A DNA stretch of 64,000 bases, from NCBI GenBank assembly GCA_016716905.1, contig JADJUS010000004.1, forward strand, positions 1,736,001 to 1,800,000. The letters run 5' to 3'. The stretch is from Acidobacteriota bacterium. Its GTDB lineage: Bacteria; Acidobacteriota; Vicinamibacteria; Vicinamibacterales; SCN-69-37. The notes under the pieces are model-generated. The model was not told the DNA's origin and made no database searches. It worked only from the letters and a program-made list of their open reading frames with translations. Shown piece by piece: positions 1 through 6,662 of this stretch (position 1 is its first letter; each line of letters begins with the position of its first letter). A program made the position numbers and the translations under genes.

Positions 1-215
1 AAGAGCGCCTGCATTGCTGCGTCCACCCCTTCGATATGCTGAGAAGTCGTTGGATCTCCTGCGACGGAGGGGCGCACCTCATTGAAATATCGTTCGACAA
101 TACCTCGCAAGGACTCGCGGGCCCTTGCTGAGTGCAGTTGGGGATTCTTGACTCGATTCAGCGCAGAGCGCTCCCTCTCCACGTCTGCAATCAACGACGT
201 GACATGAGACGGCAT
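1..215 (-). CDS. Hypothetical protein, 3' part cut by the window edge (integron cassette gene)
   Basis: An open frame runs from an ATG at 215 to the left edge of the window (71 codons visible). The ATG directly follows the TAG stop of the upstream gene with no spacer, so the two are probably translationally coupled. The visible N-terminus starts MPSHVTSLIADVERERSALN and looks helical and polar, with no signal peptide, membrane segment or recognisable motif. I do not recognise the family. It lies in the same integron-type cassette as the 181-aa gene, so the pair probably acts together. The length of the missing part is unknown. Confidence 0.6.
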   Translation of the reverse strand, partial: MPSHVTSLIADVERERSALNRVKNPQLHSARARESLRGIVERYFNEVRPSVAGDPTTSQHIEGVDAAMQAL

Positions 216-761
216 CTATGCGGTCTCTGGCTTAGGGGGAAGGCTATGGGCAACCAAGTTGTAACCGACCGCGTTCAGCTTGTACTCGCCTCTGGCGGCA
301 GAATCGAAATACCCAGAGCCTTTGGCATCTGGAAGAACCTGCGCCATGCGCTCGGGCAGCTTGAACTGAGCGTGCTTAAAGTACTTGTCAAGATCGGCAG
401 ATGAGACGGCATCTTTGCGCTCTCCGTCAGCAGCTAGTTCCTTGAGAAAAAAGGCTACGACGCAGGCCATCTCTTTCGCGCTGCGCGGCTTCTTCTCGTT
501 GCGAAACGATCGGATATCCCCGCCTGATCGAGGGGATGCTAGAGGAGCGGGCGAGCTGGCCGGCGGCCGAGCCTGAACCGCCGCCCGCTCCTCTCGATTC
601 GGTGAACCTGGCGGCTGCACCTGTCCTGTCGAGGCAACCGGAATCTTCAGGTGTGAGCAGGCGGTTGCCACAACGGTCGCGCGGGCGTCCCCATCAAGGG
701 GTTCCAGCGCTGCGATGACCTTATCGATGGCCTGTCCGAGTGTCAGTTTCTGGTCTGCCAT
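216..761 (-). CDS. Hypothetical 181-aa protein, first gene of an integron-type cassette
   Basis: The 181-aa soluble protein starts MADQKLTLGQ, with AGAAGGA about 7 bp before the ATG. It has three parts: a helical N-terminus (about 1-45), a Pro/Ala/Ser-rich linker (about 48-85), and a C-terminal block (about 90-178) containing SAKEMACVVAFFLKEL, GYFDSA and YKLNAVGYNLVAHSL. The C-terminal block looks like a compact winged-helix-type fold, but this is inference. Similar compact C-terminal blocks occur in unnamed proteins of accessory regions, and I cannot assign a function. The gene starts just after the R' core of the attC at 789-860 and ends flush against the next ATG, as expected for a two-gene cassette. 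Confidence 0.7.
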   Translation of the reverse strand: MADQKLTLGQAIDKVIAALEPLDGDARATVVATACSHLKIPVASTGQVQPPGSPNREERAAVQARPPASSPAPLASPRSGGDIRSFRNEKKPRSAKEMACVVAFFLKELAADGERKDAVSSADLDKYFKHAQFKLPERMAQVLPDAKGSGYFDSAARGEYKLNAVGYNLVAHSLPPKPETA

Positions 762-788
762 TGCGTGTCCTTCTCGAACCTCTAATCG

Positions 789-860
789 ACCTAACGCCAG
801 CGTTCACCAGCGACGGCCCATCCTTGCACCGGCCGCCGTCGGTGCAACGCGATGTTAGAC
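789..860 (-). repeat. Integron attC recombination site (59-base element)
   Basis: Read on the minus strand, the 72-bp site begins with GTCTAAC (R'' box, fits RYYYAAC; 860-854) and ends with GTTAGGT (R' box, fits GTTRRRY; 795-789). Between them are imperfectly complementary arms, GCACCGACGGC and GCCGTCGCTGGTG, with extrahelical bases and a short terminal loop. Box consensus, arm asymmetry and length all match attC. The site lies just downstream of the 272-aa membrane-protein gene and just upstream of the 181-aa gene, the position expected between two cassettes read leftward. Confidence 0.85.
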
Positions 861-879
861 GGCAACATGACCAGTTTAC

Positions 880-1698
880 TCAAAAGCCAAAAGGCGGCCC
901 CGGCGCACCCTCACTCACCAAGAACCAGATTGCCATTGCAATCATGATCGGACCCTGGAGGAAGGTGAACCAGTCCGAGGGCCGCATCTTCTGACCTCTC
1001 CTACGCTTTCTGAGGATCATCCATGGCCCCATAACGGTCATGACTGCGCCAATCCCGCCCATCATGTACGTTGGAAGCTGACCCTGCCAAGTCAGTCTGC
1101 GCGAATACTGTTCGTCCGGAGTCGAAATCTGCCTCGCATATTCCAGTTGTACAAGTTGTGGCTGGCCTTCCAAGACAGCCCGCGCCTCCAGTTCAACAGC
1201 TTCGTTGCCAGCGTAGACCAGCTGCAGAACGCCACCATCGTTCTGCTCCAGGATGCTCCAACGTATCTCGACTTCTCCAGAAGCCATTCGGGACGAATCA
1301 AGCACAACCCCCGCAACATCGCGGCTAGTCTTTCTAATTCTGGCTTCAAGAATTCGCTCGCCGTTGCCAGTTCGAATGACGAGGGGGCTCAAGATCGCGC
1401 TGCCGCGGATAGGCCGTCGACCAGCGTTCCAAAATGCGATTTGTGTGGCGGTTATGTCGCTGCGCAGAACTTGCCCGTCGAACTGCACCGACAGACCTGA
1501 TGCCTGACCGGTACGAACAACCGCGGCTTTCACGGGATGCACAAAATAAGTGAGCTCAGGGGTCTCGCTAGATGCCAGGAAGAAGTAGACAGAGAGACCG
1601 ATGCTAATGATGCTGGCGACCGATCCTGCGATGCCAACCTCTGGCCGGCGGAAGAAATCCATGATTGCCGAGGAACCGCTGTCGTTCTCGTTGCTCAT
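880..1698 (-). CDS. Hypothetical membrane protein of an integron cassette
   Basis: The protein is 272 aa from the ATG at 1698, which has GAGG nine bases upstream. An in-frame GTG at 1719 would add seven residues but has no good ribosome site. A hydrophobic segment near residues 20-42 is followed by a ~160-residue, beta-rich extracytoplasmic-looking region, then two more membrane segments near 207-225 and 245-262 separated by the basic stretch LRKRRRGQK. I recognise no enzyme motif. The gene occupies a complete cassette between the core site at 1724-1730 and the attC at 789-860. Cassette genes are often membrane proteins of unknown role, and no function is claimed. Confidence 0.72.
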   Translation of the reverse strand: MSNENDSGSSAIMDFFRRPEVGIAGSVASIISIGLSVYFFLASSETPELTYFVHPVKAAVVRTGQASGLSVQFDGQVLRSDITATQIAFWNAGRRPIRGSAILSPLVIRTGNGERILEARIRKTSRDVAGVVLDSSRMASGEVEIRWSILEQNDGGVLQLVYAGNEAVELEARAVLEGQPQLVQLEYARQISTPDEQYSRRLTWQGQLPTYMMGGIGAVMTVMGPWMILRKRRRGQKMRPSDWFTFLQGPIMIAMAIWFLVSEGAPGPPFGF

Positions 1699-1723
1699 CT
1701 CAACTGACCTCGATGCCACTGCC

Positions 1724-1730
1724 GTCTAAC
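1724..1730 (-). other. Cassette boundary core site (GTTAGAC, R'-type)
   Basis: The minus-strand sequence GTTAGAC fits the integrase cleavage consensus GTTRRRY. It sits 25 bp upstream of the ATG of the 272-aa cassette gene, where a cassette insertion point should be. No matching R'' box lies within the next ~130 bp to the right, so the upstream side is not a standard attC. It may be a former attI or a deleted array end. Confidence 0.5.
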
Positions 1731-1808
1731 TTCAATATGGGTGGAACGCGCCAATCGCAGACTGGCAACCTTGGCTGTCGGGCTTGGGCTCGGAACCACC
1801 CCCAACTC

Positions 1809-1850
1809 GCGGGCATTATCTGTCCCCATCTGGTCCCGGCGCAAATTCCT
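1809..1850 (+). repeat. Short dispersed repeat, copy 1
   Basis: About 40 bp, containing GCGGGCATTAT and TGGTCCCGGCGCAA, matches 2653-2692 at roughly 85 percent by eye. Copy 1 is ~200 bp before palindromic element A, whereas copy 2 almost abuts element B. This suggests that the spacing was changed by insertion or deletion. Confidence 0.6.
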
Positions 1851-2057
1851 CTGCCCACGCGACTCGCCTCAGCTCAACACCACCTGAACACCGCATTGGC
1901 GCGTGCGCCAAGTTGACCCCGCCGACCGACTTGGGCGGAATGAGCTAATCGTCGATCCGCCCGACCGCCGTTGCCAGCTGTCAGCTGGCCCTCGTTGTGA
2001 CTCGGACAGACACCAGGCATGCAGTTGTGTCTTGCGGTGGTCTGCTGATGCAGACTC

Positions 2058-2276
2058 CCCTGGCCGCCCGTGAGGGGACCGGGTGGAGCCGACTCGGAGT
2101 GTCGCGACACGCGTGAGCGCGAAACCGTCGCGAGGGGAGCGCGGCCTGCGAGGGCCGGCTCCGCCGTGTGCGGAGCGGCCCGTGGGCGAAAGGTCGCAGG
2201 CAGCGCGGACGCAGCGAACGGTTTCACGCGGCAGCTCCGCGGAGGCTCCACACGGTCCCCTCACGGGCAGCCAGGG
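2058..2276. repeat. Palindromic repeat element, copy A (219 bp, long terminal inverted repeats)
   Basis: The element begins CCCTGGCCGCCCGTGAGGGG and ends with a near-complementary sequence closing in CCAGGG, giving inverted ends of about 33 bp (GTGGAGCC/GGCTCCAC is the inner edge). The interior is also roughly palindromic around CGAAACCGT/ACGGTTTCACG. A second copy at 2715-2934 is about 95 percent identical by eye. There is no internal coding capacity and no clear target-site duplication. The shape suits a MITE-like or REP-like element. Confidence 0.75.
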
Positions 2277-2311
2277 TTCCACGGTCCATAGGGCGGACCG
2301 TATGTTTCGCC

Positions 2312-2605
2312 TTACGCGGATACGACGGCATGCGCCGGATAGACCTCGGGCTCGCCGTCGATTCCAATGGCCTTCATGATCGGCATCAGCACCTCACCAA
2401 ACCGCTGAAATGCCTCCTCCGACTCCCACACATCGACGACCCGGAATCCGTTGGGGCCTTGCCCTGCCACATGAACGAGCAGCCCCTTGACCGGCCAATC
2501 AGCCAGCTTATCCATGCGCGAGCGGCCACCCGAGAGTAGCCGAACGGATTCTTCGTACGAGGCCTGGGTGAGAGTGGGCGACTGAAACACTGCGACAATG
2601 GCCAT
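2312..2605 (-). CDS. ABM-type dimeric alpha/beta-barrel protein
   Basis: The protein is 97 aa, starting MAIVAVFQSPTLTQ, with AAAAGGAG upstream of the ATG. The pattern of a first strand (AIVAVF), a helix, a central strand (GLLVHVAGQGPNGFRVVDVW), then ESEEAFQRFGEVLMPIM is typical of the dimeric ferredoxin-like fold of small antibiotic-biosynthesis-monooxygenase-type and stress proteins. VVDVWESEEAFQRF is the most diagnostic stretch. Such proteins are often cofactor-free monooxygenases or heme-binding relatives, but the substrate cannot be read here. The gene stands alone between two copies of the ~220-bp palindromic element, so it may have been carried in with them. Confidence 0.8.
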   Translation of the reverse strand: MAIVAVFQSPTLTQASYEESVRLLSGGRSRMDKLADWPVKGLLVHVAGQGPNGFRVVDVWESEEAFQRFGEVLMPIMKAIGIDGEPEVYPAHAVVSA

Positions 2606-2652
2606 TGCAATCTCCTTTTAGGTTGGGGCGGACGATCAATTGCGAATTGCCG

Positions 2653-2692
2653 GCGGGCATTATGCTGCCCCACTGGTCCCGGCGCAACTTGC
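2653..2692 (+). repeat. Short dispersed repeat, copy 2
   Basis: This is the partner of 1809-1850, sharing GCGGGCATTAT and TGGTCCCGGCGCAA. Together with the upstream AATTGCCGG, the segment forms a weak palindrome (GCGAATTGC-CGG against CCGGCGCAACTTGC). It lacks proper R'' and R' boxes, so it is not called an attC. Confidence 0.6.
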
Positions 2693-2714
2693 TGGTGTCT
2701 GCTGAGGAAGACCG

Positions 2715-2934
2715 CCCTGGCCGCACGTGAGGGGACCGTGTGGAGCCGACTCGGAGTGCCGCGACACGCGTGAGCGCGAAACCGTCGCGAAGGGAGCGCG
2801 GCCTGCAAGGGGCCGGCTCCGCCGTGTGCGGAGCGGCCCGTGGGCGATAGGTCGCAGGCCGCGCGGACGCAGCGAACGGTTTCACGCGGCAGCTCCGCGG
2901 AGGCTCCACACGGTCCCCTCACGGGCGGCCAGGG
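2715..2934. repeat. Palindromic repeat element, copy B (220 bp)
   Basis: Same architecture as copy A, in the same orientation: CCCTGGCCGCACGTGAGGGG at the left end, and a right end closing GGCGGCCAGGG. The ~33-bp inverted ends differ at one position. Shared flanks extend a little outside (GTCTGCTGA on the left, TTCCA on the right), so the mobile unit may be slightly longer. Copies A and B bracket the ABM gene as direct repeats. Confidence 0.75.
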
Positions 2935-3050
2935 TTCCAGACTAAGACGGCGCGGCTGACCGCCTCTGCCAAGGCTACGGCGAGTCCGCCGAAGCGTTCG
3001 CGGAGGCGGAAGCCACGCCCTACGGACCGGGGAACGGCGCGGGAAGCTCC

Positions 3051-3086
3051 GCAAAAACAAGCGGCGACTGCAGGTGCAGCCGCCGC
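3051..3086 (-). terminator. Rho-independent terminator of the SWIB gene
   Basis: On the minus strand, GCGGCGGCTGCA and TGCAGTCGCCGC form a 12-bp stem with one mismatch around a two-base loop (3061-3086). It is followed by TTGTTTTTG (3060-3052). It lies 25 bp after the stop codon of the SWIB-domain gene. Confidence 0.75.
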
Positions 3087-3110
3087 GAGTTTTCGTGAAT
3101 TCGATCCGAT

Positions 3111-3446
3111 CTACTTCAGGTGCTTGCTGACCAGCTTGGTCATCTCGAACATGTTGACCGTCGCCTTGCCACCGAACACGACCTTCAGCTTGTCGTCCGC
3201 CTTGATCATCCGCTTGTTCTTCTGGTCCTGCAGGCCGTTCTTCTTGATGTACGACCACAGACGCTTCGTCACCTCGGTGCGCGGAATCGGCTTGTCACCC
3301 ACGACCGGCGCGAGGGCCGCACCGATGCTGACCGGACGCATGAACGCCGCGTTCGCCTTGCGCGCGGTCTTCTTCTTCGCCGCCGGCTTCTTCGCCTTCT
3401 TCACGATTTTCTTCGCGACTTTCTTTGCAGCCTTCTTCTTCGCCAT
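3111..3446 (-). CDS. SWIB/MDM2-domain protein with Lys/Ala-rich N-terminal tail
   Basis: The protein is 111 aa. The ATG at 3446 is chosen because AAGGAG sits 5 bp upstream; a longer frame from 3470 lacks this. Residues 1-33 are a basic Lys/Ala tail (MAKKKAAKKVAKKIVKK), like histone H1 or bacterial nucleoid proteins. Residues 37-111 match the SWIB domain (LAPVVGDKPIPRTEVTKRLW, then YIKKNGLQD, IKADDKL, FEMTKLVSKHLK). SWIB domains are best known from eukaryotic chromatin remodellers and occur in a limited set of bacteria as stand-alone basic proteins, presumably binding DNA. The gene is monocistronic with a strong terminator. Its role in chromosome organisation is inferred. Confidence 0.88.
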   Translation of the reverse strand: MAKKKAAKKVAKKIVKKAKKPAAKKKTARKANAAFMRPVSIGAALAPVVGDKPIPRTEVTKRLWSYIKKNGLQDQKNKRMIKADDKLKVVFGGKATVNMFEMTKLVSKHLK

Positions 3447-3515
3447 CTCGTCTCCTTGGAAGACGCACAACGCGTCGCGGGTTAGTTTCGCACAATTGCG
3501 CTCATTTTCAGAGGA

Positions 3516-3545
3516 GAAAACGCATCCGTCCCCTCTGGGACGCGT
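3516..3545 (-). terminator. Probable terminator of the LeuA-like operon
   Basis: On the minus strand, ACGCGTCCC is followed by GGGGACGGATGCGT and then TTTTC. This makes a stem of about nine pairs with a bulge and a short T-run, 12 bp after the stop of the LeuA-like gene. Confidence 0.5.
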
Positions 3546-3557
3546 CGGGGCGCCCTG

Positions 3558-4768
3558 CTACGGCTCGACGAGCGCTCGGATCTCTGCCTCGCCGAGCACG
3601 CTGGGCGCGTGTTTCGCCGCTGCGAAGATCCGCTCCACACGCCCCTCGGTGGCCTCGATACCGCGTCGCTCAAGCCAGTAGACGACGTTGGATTTGCCCG
3701 ACATCGGCCCCACCTCGATGACCTGCTCGCGCCCCACGAGGCTGGCCGGCACGCCTGAGTAGACGGCATCCATCAGCTCTGCCTCATTCTTGCGGGCGGC
3801 CTTGATGACGGCGGCGGCGTGGACGCCGGTGGCCGTCCGGAAGGCGTCACGCCCCACCACCGGGTAGTTGGGCGGCATGGGCACCCCGCACGTGCGCGCC
3901 ACCAGTTCGCAATACTCGCCCAGACGCAGGAGGCTGTCCTTCCGCTGGCCCATGAGCACCAGGTTCACCAGCAGCAGATCCATGGGTGTGTTCCCCACCC
4001 GTTCCCCGATACCCAGCGCTGCGCCGTGGAGGCGCGTGGCCCCCGCTTCCCAGGCCGCCAGCGAGTTGATCACGGCCAGATCGCGGTCACGGTGGCCATG
4101 CCAGTCGATGCCGACGCCACCCCCGCAGTCATCCACAATCGACTGCACAAACCGGACGACCGCAGCCGCGCCAGTGGGCGTGGCGTGCCCCACGGTGTCT
4201 GCGACACACACCCGCGTCGCCCCGGCCCGAATGGCCGCCGAGTAGAGCCGCCGGAGTGACTCGGGGTCGGCGCGCGTGGTGTCTTCGGTGACATACATCA
4301 CCGACAGGCCCTCCTTCACCGCAAACCCCACGGCTTCCTCGGTGAGCGCGACGAGACGGTCGAGCGTCCAATCCTCCGCATACTGCCGGATGGGGCTGGA
4401 CCCGATGAACGTGCAGCATTCAATCGAAAGGCCGACCCGCTGGGAGATTCGGGCGATCGGGATGATGTCGGCGAGCACGGTGCGCGCGGCGCAGTTGGCC
4501 TGCACCCGCAGTCCACTCGTCACGATTTCGCGCGCCAGCCGCTCGACATCGCCCGCCACCTGCGCCCCGGCGCCGGGCAACCCGATATCGGCGGTTTCGA
4601 TCCCCAGCGAATCGATCAAGTGCAGGATGCGAATCTTGTCGTCAATTGAGGGCGTGGTCACCGACGGGGATTGCAACCCATCCCGCAACGTCTCATCGTC
4701 GAGCATTACGGGACGGTCCGGCGGGGCGGGGCCCCGACCTGGTTCCAGTCGTAAATCAGGGGGTGCAT
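3558..4768 (-). CDS. LeuA/HMGL-family (2-isopropylmalate or homocitrate synthase-like) enzyme, apparent frameshift near the start
   Basis: The enzyme belongs to the HMGL-like TIM-barrel family, which condenses acetyl-CoA with 2-oxoacids. Diagnostic stretches are LDDETLRDGLQSP (substrate and metal Asp/Arg), YVTEDTTRADP, VCVADTVGHATP and the metal-binding IDWHGHRDRDLA. At about 400 aa it lacks a LeuA-type C-terminal regulatory domain, so it is closer to the shorter homocitrate/citramalate group; the exact substrate is unclear. The natural start is the ATG at 4768 (MHPLIYDWNQVGAPPRRTV), overlapping the upstream stop as TAATG. That frame hits a stop about 20 codons in, while the main frame resumes at VMLDDETLRDG. 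One extra C in the CCC run near 4715-4718 would join them (TVPVMLDDE). This is either a sequencing indel or a real mutation. Confidence 0.8.
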
Positions 4769-5025
4769 TACTTCCTCGCGCGCAGGGTGAGCAAACCTGC
4801 GCCAACAATCACGGCGGTCCAGGCCGACGCGCGAAGTGCGCCATCACGGACCGCGTCGCTCATCATCTCGGCCATGACCGGCTGGGGCCCGCGGCCCAGT
4901 TCCCACGCTGCCTCGCGGACGAGGTAATCACGCTGCGCAAGCACCACCCACTGGTCGAAGGCCGTATTCCACACGAGCACCGCCAGGCACAGCCAGAGCA
5001 GCAGCAGCGCGCGGGTGCGGGTCAT
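4768..5025 (-). CDS. Small two-helix membrane protein
   Basis: The protein is 85 aa. The N-terminal hydrophobic helix (about 5-22, ALLLLWLCLAVLVW) and the C-terminal one (about 66-82) enclose a polar stretch (YLVREAAWELGRG). The family is not recognised. The start overlaps the phosphatase stop by 4 bp (ATGA), and its stop overlaps the start of the LeuA-like gene (TAATG). It is therefore the third gene of a tightly coupled operon. It may be a membrane anchor or accessory factor for a neighbour, but nothing in the sequence shows which. Confidence 0.7.
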   Translation of the reverse strand: MTRTRALLLLWLCLAVLVWNTAFDQWVVLAQRDYLVREAAWELGRGPQPVMAEMMSDAVRDGALRASAWTAVIVGAGLLTLRARK

Positions 5026-6662
5026 GCCGCATCCGCGCCGCGATACCGGATGACCATCGCGGTGATGTCGTCTCCCTGCGCCGTGCCGTGGGTAAACTCG
5101 CTGACGGCGGCAAAGATGTGCGCGACCAGGTCTTCAGCGGTCGTCGAGGGCGCGGCCTGAATCGCGGCCAGCAGCCGATCGTCACCCAATTCGTCGCCTT
5201 CCGCGTTCATCGCCTCAGACACACCGTCGCTGAAGACCACCACGGTGTCGCCTGGCTGCAGCTTCAGGGTCTCCTGGCCGTACGGCGCGAACTCCAGGAG
5301 GCCCACCACCGGACCGCCGTCTTCGAGACGACGCACACCGGAGGGCCCCACCACAAAGGGCGGGTTGTGCCCGGCGTTGGTGTACGTGAGTGTGCCGTCC
5401 GAGCCGAGAATGCCGAACATCAGCGTGACGAAACGCGACTCGATCCCGCGCTTGCACAGCACCTGGTTCGCGATCGTGACGAGCTTCGCCGTCCCATCCA
5501 CGCCAGTCACATGCGAGGCGAACATCCCCTGCATCAGCGCGCTCAGCAGCGCCGCGGGCGGGCCCTTGCCCGCCACATCGCCCAGGGTGAAACCCAGGGC
5601 CTTGCCGCCGAAGTCGAGGTAGTCAAAGAAGTCGCCGCCGATTGATCGACAGGCGATGGACGCCGCCGCCGCTTCGGCAAACCGCAGGTTCGCCAGCGGC
5701 TTCGGCATCAGCGCCTGCTGAATCTCGGCCGCGATCTTCATCTCGTGCTCCATCCGCGACTTCTCCACCTTCTCGCGGTAGAGCTGGGCGTTCTGGATGG
5801 CAGACGACGCCTCGGACGCCATGGTGGCCAGCGCCTTGCGCGTGGACGTGGACAGCAGCGTGCCCTTCTCACGGCTGTCGAGATACAACACGCCGATGCG
5901 GCGATCCTCGGTGTTGGCGTCGGCCGAGTCCACATACAACACGGCGTTGAGCGGCACGCAGACAACGTTGCGAATGCCGAGGGCCACCGTGCCCTGGTGC
6001 ACGTCGGCCAGCGCGCCGTCGAGCAGGTCCGCCATCACCTGTGTCTGACCGAGGCGGAATACTTCCTCGGGAATTTTCCGGCTGATGCTGAACGTGGCGT
6101 CGTTGAGCGTGACCTTCCCGCGCCCTCGACCGAGTTTGAATTCCAGCACGTCACCCGCGCCGGCCAGCATGATGAACGCGCGTTCGGCTCCCGAGACTTC
6201 CACAGCCGCGTCAAGGACGAGCGTGAGCACTTCCTGGAGCACGCGGCCCGAGCCAAGCGATCGGAAGTCTTCGAGCAGCGCGGTAATCTGCCGCAGATCG
6301 TCTCGCGCCCCGGTCATCGAACGCGACGAGGCTGAGGTCGCGTCGCCGAAGTGGCACACCATGTCGGCGCCACCGCCCCTGCCAAGACGGATGCGATCGC
6401 CCGACTTCAGCGGCTGCGACGTGAGCGGCTGATCGTTGACCGACGTGCCGTATCTGGATTGCAGGTCCCGAATCGTCCACACCCCGTCGACGCGCTCGAT
6501 CACGATGTGTTCACGCGACACTTCGCTGCCGCCAAGCCGGAGATCGTTGTTTTCACGACGGCCGATAGTGAAGGGCGAACTGTCAACGACCACGGTGCGC
6601 TCGCCTTGAGCGTCCGTGACTTCCAGTCTGAGGGGTTCGAGGGGGGGCTGTCCGGTGCTCAT
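5022..6662 (-). CDS. FHA-GAF-PP2C (RsbU/SpoIIE-type) serine phosphatase
   Basis: The protein is 546 aa with three domains. An FHA domain at about 15-95 (FTIGRRENNDLRLG, SREH, GTSVN) binds phosphothreonine. A GAF domain at about 125-300 (ILYLDSREKG region) is followed by a helical linker (EKSRMEHEMKIAAEIQQALMP). The PP2C/SpoIIE phosphatase at about 320-540 keeps the metal-binding residues: GGDFFD (342-347), LGDVAGKG, NAGHNPP, FSDGVSEA and GDDIT (530-534). It probably reads a phospho-signal and a small ligand and dephosphorylates an anti-sigma antagonist-type partner. A STAS protein is encoded far away at 34750, so pairing is unproven. It overlaps the zinc-ribbon gene upstream and the 85-aa gene downstream by 4 bp each. 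Confidence 0.93.
   Translation of the reverse strand: MSTGQPPLEPLRLEVTDAQGERTVVVDSSPFTIGRRENNDLRLGGSEVSREHIVIERVDGVWTIRDLQSRYGTSVNDQPLTSQPLKSGDRIRLGRGGGADMVCHFGDATSASSRSMTGARDDLRQITALLEDFRSLGSGRVLQEVLTLVLDAAVEVSGAERAFIMLAGAGDVLEFKLGRGRGKVTLNDATFSISRKIPEEVFRLGQTQVMADLLDGALADVHQGTVALGIRNVVCVPLNAVLYVDSADANTEDRRIGVLYLDSREKGTLLSTSTRKALATMASEASSAIQNAQLYREKVEKSRMEHEMKIAAEIQQALMPKPLANLRFAEAAAASIACRSIGGDFFDYLDFGGKALGFTLGDVAGKGPPAALLSALMQGMFASHVTGVDGTAKLVTIANQVLCKRGIESRFVTLMFGILGSDGTLTYTNAGHNPPFVVGPSGVRRLEDGGPVVGLLEFAPYGQETLKLQPGDTVVVFSDGVSEAMNAEGDELGDDRLLAAIQAAPSTTAEDLVAHIFAAVSEFTHGTAQGDDITAMVIRYRGADAA

Larger units (their letters stand above)
1731..2311. other. Gene-poor intergenic region with repeats
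   Basis: No convincing gene is present; the open frames are by-products of high GC and the palindromic repeat. The region contains a short dispersed repeat (1809-1850), a ~220-bp palindromic element (2058-2276), and a small perfect hairpin (ACGGTCC/GGACCGT, 2281-2301) just downstream of the ABM gene on the minus strand, without a T-run. No integrase, attI secondary site or tRNA was seen. Confidence 0.6.
2606..3050. other. Intergenic region with repeat copies, no gene seen
   Basis: The region holds the ABM gene leader (ribosome site near 2610-2618), a second copy of the short repeat (2653-2692) and palindromic element B (2715-2934). The 2935-3050 stretch is GC-rich with no recognisable coding signal. 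A long minus-strand open frame across the area joins unrelated sequence and the repeat and is not considered a gene. Confidence 0.6.

Noticed and set aside
1731..1860. Possible attI or second attC next to the core site at 1724-1730
   Set aside because: No GTTRRRY or RYYYAAC pair with complementary arms was found in the next ~130 bp.
2386..3258. A 290-residue open frame on the minus strand across the repeat region
   Set aside because: It joins the ABM gene frame, palindromic element B and the terminator without codon-like composition or known motifs; high GC and the repeat create it by chance.
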